Shown here: positions 1-7,394 of the stretch, piece after piece
How the letters are laid out: each line of letters begins with the position of its first letter
How positions within the stretch are numbered: position 1 is the first letter of the stretch
Assembly: GCA_963750995.1 (NCBI GenBank)
Contig: CAVVST010000002.1
Location: 1,054,001 to 1,118,000, forward strand
Direction of reading: 5' to 3'
DNA length: 64,000 bases
From: CAVVST01 sp963750995
GTDB taxonomy: Bacteria; Acidobacteriota; Vicinamibacteria; Vicinamibacterales; UBA2999
The notes under the pieces: generated by a model
The model's input: only the letters and a program-made list of their open reading frames with translations
Databases searched by the model: none
Told to the model about the DNA's origin: nothing
Position numbers and translations under genes: made by a program

Positions 1-53
1 GCCGACATGCAGCTGCCCGGTTGGACTGGGCGCAAAACGTACGCGAATCGTAA

Positions 54-138
54 TGGGGTCGGGGGTCATTTTTAGAGGACACTCGAAATCGGGCGACGGG
101 TCCTCACAAGTGTCCTCTAAAAATGACCCCCGACCCCA
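54..138. repeat. 30-bp perfect inverted repeat
   Basis: Positions 54-83 and 109-138 are exact reverse complements (30 bp each) around a 25-base loop. The right arm contains TGTCCTCTAAAAATGACC. The element could fold into a long hairpin in either direction and lies where a leftward gene ends, so it may act in transcript end formation or be a mobile palindrome. The right arm is translated as the last residues of ispDF. To its left, bases 1-75 are open in frame 1 and end with TAG inside the left arm, so a rightward gene may also end here, but 24 codons are too few to name it. Confidence 0.9.
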
Positions 139-1294
139 CTAACAGCGCCACAGCATGGGCGGCGATGGAGTCGCCGGCGCCCATCGAGTCCACGCCTTCG
201 TTGGTCTTGCCCTTGATACTCACGGTCTCTATCGGGATGCTCATCGCACGCGCCATGTTCGCGCGCATCGCATCGATAAACGGCACCAGCTTCGGCTGCT
301 GGGCGATGACGACGACATCGACGTTGCCAATCGTAAATCCCGCATCCACCACGACCGTCACCGCACGCGAGAGCAGCACCAGGCTATCCGCACCCTTCCA
401 CGCGCCGTCGGTGTCGGGAAAATGCCGCCCGATGTCGCCAGCCGCCGCCGCGCCCAGAATGGCGTCGGTCACGGCGTGGCAGACCACATCCGCATCGGAA
501 TGGCCCTCGAGTCCCCGCTCGAACGGGATGGTCACGCCGCCTAGGATGAGCGGCCGCCCCGCAACCAGACGATGCAGGTCGTAGCCGTTGCCGATCCGCA
601 GCGTCGCCGCACCGCCGGCTCCCCCGCCGCCGATGAGCCGCTCGGCCGTCGCGAGATCGTCCGCAGTCGTGATCTTCAGGTTGCGCGGATCCCCCTCAAC
701 CAGATGGACGCGATGTCCAGCGCGCTCCGCGAGCATCGCCTCGTCGGTCGCATCAGTCGATGCCCCCGCCAGCGCCAGTGCGTCTCGCAGAACGTCTATG
801 CGAAAAGCCTGGGGAGTCTGCGCCAGGAAAATCTCGTTGCGGGGAATCGTCTCAACGATGAACCGGTTCGCGTCGCTTCGCTTGACCGTATCCGTTGACG
901 GAAGCGCCGCGATCGCCGCGCCATACCGCGCGGCTGCATCCACCGTGCGGCCGATCAAGTCTGACGATACCAGCGGACGCGCCGCGTCATGAATCACCAC
1001 GACGTCCGCCGCGCTCGATACCCGGGCAAACGCGTTGGCGACGGAATCCTGCCGCCGGTCGCCCCCTGCAACGACCTCCAGCGGTTTGGGACTGTTGCGC
1101 AGGTAATCCGGCACGCTGGCGGCCAGGTCTGGCGGCAGCGCGACGACGACGTCGGCGATGCGGTCGCTCGAAAAGAAGGCTTCGACGCTGCGCTGAAGGA
1201 TGGGCCGGCCGCCGAGCGACAGAAACTGCTTCGGCCGCGCGCCGCCGTGGCGGACACCGCGGCCGCCGGCCGCAACGATTGCAGTCACATGCAC
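104..1294 (-). CDS. ispDF: bifunctional IspD/IspF (MEP cytidylyltransferase / MECDP synthase)
   Basis: Catalyses two steps of the MEP isoprenoid pathway: CTP-dependent cytidylylation of methylerythritol phosphate (IspD half, residues 1-225) and cyclisation to MEcPP (IspF half, residues 232-396). The IspD half opens with the nucleotide-binding AAGGRG...PKQ motif. The IspF half shows the metal-binding DLH pair in GNGYDLH and the His-Ser-Asp of GHSDADV. The 396-residue length fits known IspDF fusions. It is the last gene of a leftward group. The final ten or so residues (about 386-395) are encoded by one arm of the 30-bp inverted repeat, so the natural C-terminus looks replaced; IspF normally ends near the preceding AVALL, so function is probably kept. 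IspE, the intermediate enzyme, is encoded separately at 45.5 kb. Confidence 0.95.
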   Translation of the reverse strand: MHVTAIVAAGGRGVRHGGARPKQFLSLGGRPILQRSVEAFFSSDRIADVVVALPPDLAASVPDYLRNSPKPLEVVAGGDRRQDSVANAFARVSSAADVVVIHDAARPLVSSDLIGRTVDAAARYGAAIAALPSTDTVKRSDANRFIVETIPRNEIFLAQTPQAFRIDVLRDALALAGASTDATDEAMLAERAGHRVHLVEGDPRNLKITTADDLATAERLIGGGGAGGAATLRIGNGYDLHRLVAGRPLILGGVTIPFERGLEGHSDADVVCHAVTDAILGAAAAGDIGRHFPDTDGAWKGADSLVLLSRAVTVVVDAGFTIGNVDVVVIAQQPKLVPFIDAMRANMARAMSIPIETVSIKGKTNEGVDSMGAGDSIAAHAVALLVGSGVIFRGHL

Positions 1295-1305
1295 TGCAGC
1301 CGATT

Positions 1306-2280
1306 TTATCGGAGACCCAACTTCAATCCCTCGTCAATCTTGCTCTTGATTTTGGCGATGTAGCGGTGTCGCTCGCCCATCGGGTAGCCGGCGGCCCGGA
1401 AGATGTCGTCCCATTGCGCGTCGGTGACGCTCGCCATGCGTTCGGCCGTCCAGACGACATCAGCACGGGTCAGGAGATCGAGCAGCGACTGGTGGATGCC
1501 GCGGTACACGAACTGAACCCGGTCGCCCTCCACGTGCTCGATGAATCCCTGTTCTTCGAAGTCCTCGAGGTTGTTGCGCGACCCCTGGCCAAGTCCACGC
1601 ATCGGTAGCCAGCTCAGAACGCGGGGATACGCCGTCTTGCCCAGCGAAGCCCCGAGGTCCTGCACTACGTAGACGCGATCGCCGTTGACGTCGTAAATCT
1701 TGTTGTTCGACGTCTTCCAGTCCCAGTTGTTCAGGAGCACGTTTACAACAACGAGACCCTTGAACGGCTGCGTGTCGAGGAACTCGTTCTCGTACCAGTC
1801 CCATTCGCCGACGACCTTTCGATCCGTCAATTTGGGTCGGAAACGCGCGCCAGGCTGAGGTCCCTCCTGCTGGCCGGTCATCATCCAGCTAGTCACGTAA
1901 TACGTCGGCGGCTGGTGATACCCGAGGGCCCAGAGGAGGCGCGAGGCGGCCACCTCGGTCTGCGCTTCCGGCCCCATTTTGACGCTCCACTCCATGCCGT
2001 CGGGACCACGCACGTCATAGCCGGGGCTGTAACCGGTCTGGTCCTCCTGGATGAACGTGAATGGCCTCGACGGGTCGGGGAGCAGGGCGGATCCGCCGGG
2101 TCCGTGGAAGAGATCCCGATCGGCAATCGTTGCGGGCTCCTGCCAGAGGGGCGACACATCGACGGGTGTACCCGGATCAACACTCGGCTGGATCTTTCCG
2201 CCGACAACGCAGCCCGCCGACAGCGCGATGAGAATGAGAAATGCCGATGAGCTATGAACCGCCTTCATAGCCCGAGACAT
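1306..2280 (-). CDS. lipoprotein with atypical kinase-like motifs
   Basis: A 324-residue predicted lipoprotein: a hydrophobic signal at residues 5-23 ends in the lipobox LSAGC, with Cys24 as the lipidation site. I do not recognise a named family. Its order of motifs resembles atypical kinases of the HipA/PI3K/Fam20 type: Lys101 in WSVKMG, Glu109 in TEVAASRLLWALG, a catalytic-loop-like WDWKTSNN at 186-193, and QDLG at 207-210 in place of DFG. This is inferred from pattern only. The reading frame extends upstream to 2619, but that part is out of keeping with a signal peptide and overlaps the B3/4 gene, so I start at 2280; a second ATG at 2268 is equally possible. It lies 8 bases after the B3/4 gene, in the same operon. 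Confidence 0.7.
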   Translation of the reverse strand: MSRAMKAVHSSSAFLILIALSAGCVVGGKIQPSVDPGTPVDVSPLWQEPATIADRDLFHGPGGSALLPDPSRPFTFIQEDQTGYSPGYDVRGPDGMEWSVKMGPEAQTEVAASRLLWALGYHQPPTYYVTSWMMTGQQEGPQPGARFRPKLTDRKVVGEWDWYENEFLDTQPFKGLVVVNVLLNNWDWKTSNNKIYDVNGDRVYVVQDLGASLGKTAYPRVLSWLPMRGLGQGSRNNLEDFEEQGFIEHVEGDRVQFVYRGIHQSLLDLLTRADVVWTAERMASVTDAQWDDIFRAAGYPMGERHRYIAKIKSKIDEGLKLGLR

Positions 2281-2288
2281 TTGCAGGA

Positions 2289-2909
2289 TTACTGCCGCCG
2301 AGCCCCTGTAAACTCGGCCATTCGCTGAGCTGTAACCTCGATGACATGGTCGAGCCGGCGCTGATCGACCTCGCGCGGAGCAAACACGACCACCAGTCCC
2401 CGCGTCGTCGCCGGTGTCACCATCGTCCTGGCCGAATCCGACGTCGGATTGCCGAATGGACCGCGACTGTCGGCCAGCGTAATTCGGCCGCCCACATGGA
2501 CGTCGTCCTTCCGGATTCCTGGGTACGACTCCCCTTCCACACCCAGCCGCAGCACGACGTCGCCCTCGATATGAGCCGCGTCGTAGAGCCCGTATGGCAG
2601 TTGAAACTCCAGCGAGCACCAGTTGCAGACATCCACCATCGAGTTGATCCGGGGCAGGCCCTCGCCCTTTCGGACGCGACGCAGCAGCGCCTCGGACGAA
2701 GGACGCCGCTTGGTCGGATCGATGCCCACACGCTTGTACATCGTCCTTACCGCGGCCACCTCTTCAGGCGGGTTGGCACGCACCGCGGCTTCGGCTTGCG
2801 CCAGTGGACCGTCGAGCCGCGGCTCACGCTCCACGACGGCCGCGCCGTCCAGCCACAGCACACCGGGCCGGACGATCGTCTCGAGATCAGGCGCGAGAGT
2901 GAATGTCAT
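2289..2909 (-). CDS. B3/4 domain protein
   Basis: A 206-residue protein resembling the free-standing B3/B4 (tRNA-binding) domain of the phenylalanyl-tRNA synthetase beta subunit. Visible landmarks are the stretch VRTMYKRVGIDPTKRRPSSEALLRR and the following INSMVDVCNW segment, both typical of stand-alone B3/4 proteins. Such proteins may act as editing or tRNA/amino-acid-binding modules, but their role is not settled. The start overlaps the end of the plsC-like gene by 23 bases, which suggests translational coupling. No signal peptide or membrane segment is seen, so it is probably cytoplasmic. Confidence 0.75.
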   Translation of the reverse strand: MTFTLAPDLETIVRPGVLWLDGAAVVEREPRLDGPLAQAEAAVRANPPEEVAAVRTMYKRVGIDPTKRRPSSEALLRRVRKGEGLPRINSMVDVCNWCSLEFQLPYGLYDAAHIEGDVVLRLGVEGESYPGIRKDDVHVGGRITLADSRGPFGNPTSDSARTMVTPATTRGLVVVFAPREVDQRRLDHVIEVTAQRMAEFTGARRQ

Positions 2910-3582
2910 CGGCTCTCACATCAGATTGGGCGTCGGGCGCGATGATCAACCGGATGCGCTCGCCGAACTCCCTTGCATCCATGTCCTCGAGGCCGCGCGT
3001 ATCAATCGGTTCGTGAACGACCAGCCGGACGCGGCCAGGATACGTCGCGAGGCGCCCCTTGAGCATCACATGCCGGCTGCCGACGACCGAGAGCGGCACG
3101 ACCGGCATGCCGCCTTCGAGCGCCAGGTAAAAGCTGCCGCCTTTGAAGCGATTGACGCGGCCATCCTGGCTCCGCGTCCCTTCCGGGAAGACGATCAGTG
3201 ACAGGCCCTGCGAGGTGAGGCGCGACGCCCAGGAAAAAATTGCCGCCCGGTCGGGACGCTTCCGGTCCACGAGCATGTGGCCGGTGCGCCGAAGATGCCA
3301 TCCCAGGAACGGAAACTGTCCCAACGACTCCTTGGCGATGATGCGCAGCTGATACGGCAGCGACCAGAACAGGATCGGAATGTCGTAGATGCTCTGGTGA
3401 TTGGCGACGAAGAGATAGGTCCGGTCCGGCACGAGCCGCTCGAGGCCGGCGACGTCCACGTGCACGCCGGTCGTGACCAGGATCAGCCGCGACCACGTCC
3501 GCGCGCACCAGTGCGCGAAGTAGCCGCGCCGCTCGAACAGGCTCGACCCGATCGACAGCGTGCCGAGGACGATCGTGTACAC
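2887..3582 (-). CDS. 1-acyl-sn-glycerol-3-phosphate acyltransferase (PlsC-like)
   Basis: Transfers an acyl chain to lysophosphatidic acid in phospholipid synthesis at the inner membrane. It shows both signature blocks of the family: NHQSIYD (HX4D catalytic motif) and FPEGTRS (phosphate binding), with a hydrophobic N-terminus. The only standard start codon in frame is GTG at 3582, giving 231 residues. The frame is open for another 19 codons back to the TAA of the upstream gene, and that stretch reads like a normal PlsC N-terminus (PPFHWWRTVFFLIPA). The true start may therefore be a rare codon such as ATC or CTG close to that stop, or a start was lost. Confidence 0.88.
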   Translation of the reverse strand: MYTIVLGTLSIGSSLFERRGYFAHWCARTWSRLILVTTGVHVDVAGLERLVPDRTYLFVANHQSIYDIPILFWSLPYQLRIIAKESLGQFPFLGWHLRRTGHMLVDRKRPDRAAIFSWASRLTSQGLSLIVFPEGTRSQDGRVNRFKGGSFYLALEGGMPVVPLSVVGSRHVMLKGRLATYPGRVRLVVHEPIDTRGLEDMDAREFGERIRLIIAPDAQSDVRADDIHSRA

Positions 3583-3639
3583 ACTGATGGCGGGGATCAG
3601 AAAGAAGACCGTCCGCCACCAGTGAAATGGAGGGATGAG

Positions 3640-4719
3640 TTACTTCCCGGCCGCAGCTGCCGACGGTGGAATCTGCGGTCGCGGCCGCCCTTCGACCGGC
3701 GCCGCCGCCGGCACACCCGAGGCCGCCGAGCCCGACTCGATGAAGCGGCCGAATATCATCTTGCCCGCCGTGGTCTGCAGCACGCTCGTGACGACGACGT
3801 CGATCGTCCGGCCGATCGCCTTCCGCGCGTTGTCCACCACCACCATCGTGCCGTCGTCGAGGTAGGCGACGCCCTGGTTGTATTCCTTGCCTTCCTTGAG
3901 GATGAACACCTTCATTACTTCGCCTGGAAGGACGACCGGCTTCAGCGAATTCGCGAGCTCGTTGATGTTGAGCACGTCCACGCCGCGGAGCTGCGCCACC
4001 TTGTTCAGGTTGAAGTCGTTGGTGACGATCTTTCCCTGGAGCGTGCGTGCGAGCTCGATCAACTTCAGGTCGACCTCGCGGATGTCCGGAAAATCCGCAT
4101 CCGACACCTGCACGTCGACGCCCGCCATCTTTTGAATCTTCTGCAGGATGTCGAGGCCGCGGCGGCCGCGGTTGCGCTTCATGGAATCGGACGAGTCGGC
4201 GACCAGCTGCAGCTCCTTGAGCACGAACTGCGGGATGACGAGCGTGCCATCCATGAAACCGGTTTCGCAGATGTCCGCGATCCGTCCGTCGATGATGACG
4301 CTGGTGTCGAGCACCTTGTAGCGCCGCCGCGGGCCCGCGGCGCGGAAGATGCTGACCAGGTTTTCAGGTTCGAGCCACTCACCCTTCCGCGCGCCCATGA
4401 CGAGACCGAGATACGGCAGCGCGAGCAGGATGAAGCTGTGCAGGAAGACGACCCGTTCGTCGCCGAGATTGGCCCAGTACATCGCGTCGCCCAGCACCTT
4501 GGCGGCCGCCAGTCCGATCGCGCCGCCAAGCAGCCCGCCCAGCATGTGGGTAACGGGCGTTTCCTTGAGGCGCATCTCCAGCCCGACGATGAGGCTGCCG
4601 AGTACCACGCCAAACGCGACGTTCACCGGCGCACCGCCGCGCGCGACAGGCTGCAGCTGGTACGCCGCGTAGCCCACGGAGCTCACAAAAAGACTGCGCG
4701 CGAGAATGAACCAGGCCAT
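3640..4719 (-). CDS. membrane-anchored PIN/TRAM domain protein (YacL type)
   Basis: A 359-residue protein with several hydrophobic segments in residues 1-110, then a PIN nuclease-like domain and a TRAM domain. PIN acidic residues are visible in KVLDTSVIIDGR, in FVLKELQ and in TNDFNLN. The TRAM part follows from about residue 255 (PGEVMKVFILKEGKEYNQGVAY). Relatives such as YacL are proposed RNA-binding nucleases at the membrane. The C-terminus is a low-complexity Ala/Pro tail. The gene lies 59 bases after radA, an arrangement often seen for this family with radA and IspD, and its TAA is in the same frame as the plsC-like gene that follows. Confidence 0.9.
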   Translation of the reverse strand: MAWFILARSLFVSSVGYAAYQLQPVARGGAPVNVAFGVVLGSLIVGLEMRLKETPVTHMLGGLLGGAIGLAAAKVLGDAMYWANLGDERVVFLHSFILLALPYLGLVMGARKGEWLEPENLVSIFRAAGPRRRYKVLDTSVIIDGRIADICETGFMDGTLVIPQFVLKELQLVADSSDSMKRNRGRRGLDILQKIQKMAGVDVQVSDADFPDIREVDLKLIELARTLQGKIVTNDFNLNKVAQLRGVDVLNINELANSLKPVVLPGEVMKVFILKEGKEYNQGVAYLDDGTMVVVDNARKAIGRTIDVVVTSVLQTTAGKMIFGRFIESGSAASGVPAAAPVEGRPRPQIPPSAAAAGK

Positions 4720-4778
4720 GCGTCACCCCAGGGTTTTTCGGTATGAAAGGGGAACCTTAGAGCCGCTCGCTCAGAAAA

Positions 4779-6152
4779 TCAAGTGATGAGCTGATCGAGC
4801 GCCTCGCCAACCGTCCGGACACCCACCAGATCGCACCCCGCCGCGCGGAGGCCGTCGACGTTGGCGGCCGGCATCACCACGCGTTCAAAGCCCATTTGCG
4901 CCGCCTCGCGGACCCGCAGCGCGGCCTGCGGAATGCCCCGGATTTCGCCGCTGAGCCCCACCTCGCCGAAGAGCGCGGTCGAGGAGGGCAGGCTGCGATT
5001 GCGGACGCTCGATGCCACCGCGGCCACAACGCTCAAATCGGCGGCCGGCTCGTCGATGTTCATCCCGCCCGCGATATTGACATACACATCGTCGCCCGCG
5101 AGGCTCAAACCGGCGCGCTTTTCCAGAACCGCCAGGAGCAGGGACACGCGGTTTTGATCGATGCCAATTGCCATCCTTCTGGCATTTCCGTAAGTGCTGG
5201 TGCTGACGAGCGCCTGCACTTCCACGAGGATCGGCCGCGAGCCTTCGACGCAGCACAGCACCGCCGACCCTGGCGTCCCGGCGGCGCGCTCCGCCAGGAA
5301 CAGCTGGGACGGGTTTGGCACGGGGTGAAGTCCCGAACCGGTCATTTCGAAGACGCCCAGCTCGCTGACCGCGCCGAAACGGTTTTTCACCGCGCGGACG
5401 ACGCGGTGGGAATGATGCCGTTCGCCCTCGAAGTACAGGACCGTGTCGACGACATGCTCGAGGACTTTCGGTCCTGCCAGGCTGCCGTCCTTCGTCACGT
5501 GCCCGACCAGGACCGTCGGGATGTTCTGTCCCTTCGCGGCAAACAGGAACTGCGTGGCGGCTTCGCGCACCTGGCCGATGCTGCCGGGCGCCGACTGGAA
5601 CTTGATCGAAAAGACGGTCTGCACGGAGTCGATGACGACGAGCGCCGGTTTCAAGCGCGCGATCTCTTCGAGGATTCGCTCGATGCATGTCTCGGAGAGC
5701 AGGTAGAGCGGCGCCTCGCCGACGCCGAGCCGATCGCCGCGGCTCTTGATCTGATGCTCCGATTCCTCGCCAGAGGCATAGAGCACCGGCCCGACGTTGC
5801 GGGCAAAGTGCGCGGCCGCCTGGAGCAGCAGCGTCGACTTGCCGATGCCAGGCTCGCCGCCAAGCAGCACGAGCGACCCCGGCACGACACCGCCGCCGAG
5901 GACGCGATCGAACTCGTCGATGCCGGTCGAGAGCCGCGCGGCGTCGGCGATGGCGACATCGGCGTAGAGCTTCGCGCTGCTTGCCGCGCCGAGCTGCGCG
6001 TACCGGTTGGCGCCGCCGGCAGGCGTGGAGGATTCCGCCGCGCGTTCCTCGACGAGGGAATTCCACGCCCCGCACTCGACGCACCTGCCCATCCACTTGG
6101 GCGACTGCGCGCCACACTCCTGGCAGACGAACACTGTCTTGGAGGATTTCAT
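4779..6152 (-). CDS. radA: DNA repair protein RadA
   Basis: RadA (Sms) is a RecA-like, DnaB-related helicase that promotes branch migration during recombination. The protein (457 residues from this start) has the N-terminal zinc finger CQECGAQSPKWMGRCVECGAW, the Walker A GGEPGIGKST, the RadA-specific KNRFG motif (VKNRFGAVSELGVFEM) and a C-terminal Lon-protease-like domain (NIAGGMNIDEPAADLSVV). I choose ATG 6152 because it places the zinc finger about nine residues in. The open frame reaches 6203, but that extra part is translated palindromic repeat. It is downstream of alr in a dnaB-alr-radA operon. Confidence 0.95.
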   Translation of the reverse strand: MKSSKTVFVCQECGAQSPKWMGRCVECGAWNSLVEERAAESSTPAGGANRYAQLGAASSAKLYADVAIADAARLSTGIDEFDRVLGGGVVPGSLVLLGGEPGIGKSTLLLQAAAHFARNVGPVLYASGEESEHQIKSRGDRLGVGEAPLYLLSETCIERILEEIARLKPALVVIDSVQTVFSIKFQSAPGSIGQVREAATQFLFAAKGQNIPTVLVGHVTKDGSLAGPKVLEHVVDTVLYFEGERHHSHRVVRAVKNRFGAVSELGVFEMTGSGLHPVPNPSQLFLAERAAGTPGSAVLCCVEGSRPILVEVQALVSTSTYGNARRMAIGIDQNRVSLLLAVLEKRAGLSLAGDDVYVNIAGGMNIDEPAADLSVVAAVASSVRNRSLPSSTALFGEVGLSGEIRGIPQAALRVREAAQMGFERVVMPAANVDGLRAAGCDLVGVRTVGEALDQLIT

Positions 6153-6160
6153 GTCGTTTC

Positions 6161-6240
6161 CGGAGACCTGAAGGTCTCCGGCTACCATCGTCGATTCAGT
6201 CAACCCTGGTAGCCGGAAGCCTTCAGGCTTCCGGAGCTAC
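6161..6240. repeat. pair of intergenic palindromes (CCTGAAGG family)
   Basis: Two hairpins lie in the radA-alr gap: 6161-6180 (arms CGGAGACCT / AGGTCTCCG) and 6213-6234 (arms CCGGAAGCC / GGCTTCCGG), the second flanked by GTAGC and GCTAC. They are members of the family that recurs throughout the window. On the minus strand the edge of the second one reads ACGTAG, which provides the stop codon of alr. Confidence 0.88.
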
Positions 6241-7394
6241 GTGTATTGTCGCTCGATTCGCGCGCCGATCCGGCAGACGATTTCGTACGGAATCGAGCCG
6301 ATCGCTGCGGCCATTTCGCGCACGTCGATCCGCTGCCACGGCTCGTCGCCCTGGCTGCCGATGAGGACGACTTCATCGCCTGGCTGCACGCCGTCTATGC
6401 CGGTGACATCCACCGTGATCATGTCCATTGAGACGGCCCCGACGATCGGCGCGCGGCGGCCGCGGATCAGCACCTGCCCGCGCTGCTCGAGCCGGAGGTC
6501 GAGACCGTCGGCATACCCGGCGGGGACGACCGCGATCGTTGCGGGCGTGCCGGCCCTGAAGCGCGATCCGTAGCCGACCGCTTCACCAGGGCGCAGTCCC
6601 TTCACGCCAACCACCCGGCTCGTCAGCGACATGACCGGCCGCAGCGGAATCGTCGAGGCCAGCGGCGGCGGCACGATGCCGTAGAGGAGGAGCCCCGGCC
6701 GCACGATGTCGTGCCACACGCGCGAGTCGCGAAGGAGCGCCGCGCTGTTGCACGCGTGTCGCAGAACTCTTCGGCCTGCAAGTTCCTCGACGATCCCGGA
6801 CGCCTCCTCGAATCGCACGCGCTGATCGTTGAAGAGCGGCAGATCCGGATCGTCCGCGGTCGCGAAATGAGTGTAGACGGCCTCGAGGCGGAGGTTCGAG
6901 CTGCCGATCACCTCGGGCAGCGTGCGGCGCAGGTTGTCGTGGCGGAACCCGAGGCGGTTCATGCCGGTATCGATCTTGAGGTGATAGCCGACGGTCGCCT
7001 TCCGAGCCGCGGCTGCCGCCTGGACCGCGCGGGCCGCGGAGGGAGTCGAAATCGTCGGCGTCAGCGAAAACTCGAACAGCCCGTCGAGGTCGCTGACACT
7101 GAGCGCGCCGAACACCAGGATCGGCACCGACGCGCCCGCACGTCGAAGCACGATCCCCTCTTCAATATCCGCGCACGCCAGCATCGTCGCGCCCGCCCGT
7201 TCGAGCGCGAGCGCAACGCGTTCGGATCCGTGTCCGTAGGCGTTGGCCTTGACGACGGCGATGATGCGCGGGGACGGAGCGGCGGGGGTGCGGGGTGCGG
7301 AGGTGCGGGGTGCCGTGGAAAGGAATTCCTGTATCGCGCGGAAATTGGATTGGAGCGCCGCGAGGTCGACACGCGCGACGGTACTTCGAATCAC
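6237..7394 (-). CDS. alr: alanine racemase
   Basis: PLP enzyme that interconverts L- and D-alanine for peptidoglycan synthesis. The PLP lysine is Lys49 in AVVKANAYGHG, and the catalytic tyrosine is in EAVGYGSRF; the 385-residue length is normal. Residues 28-40 (APRTSAPRTPAAP) form an Ala/Pro/Arg insertion just before the PLP motif. It is encoded by a tandem GTGCGGGGTGCGGA-type repeat (7286-7315) that is also found at 56.6 kb, so it appears to be repeat-derived. The stop codon TAG (6237-6239) lies at the edge of a palindromic repeat. The start overlaps the dnaB stop by four bases (ATGA). Confidence 0.95.
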   Translation of the reverse strand: MIRSTVARVDLAALQSNFRAIQEFLSTAPRTSAPRTPAAPSPRIIAVVKANAYGHGSERVALALERAGATMLACADIEEGIVLRRAGASVPILVFGALSVSDLDGLFEFSLTPTISTPSAARAVQAAAAARKATVGYHLKIDTGMNRLGFRHDNLRRTLPEVIGSSNLRLEAVYTHFATADDPDLPLFNDQRVRFEEASGIVEELAGRRVLRHACNSAALLRDSRVWHDIVRPGLLLYGIVPPPLASTIPLRPVMSLTSRVVGVKGLRPGEAVGYGSRFRAGTPATIAVVPAGYADGLDLRLEQRGQVLIRGRRAPIVGAVSMDMITVDVTGIDGVQPGDEVVLIGSQGDEPWQRIDVREMAAAIGSIPYEIVCRIGARIERQYT

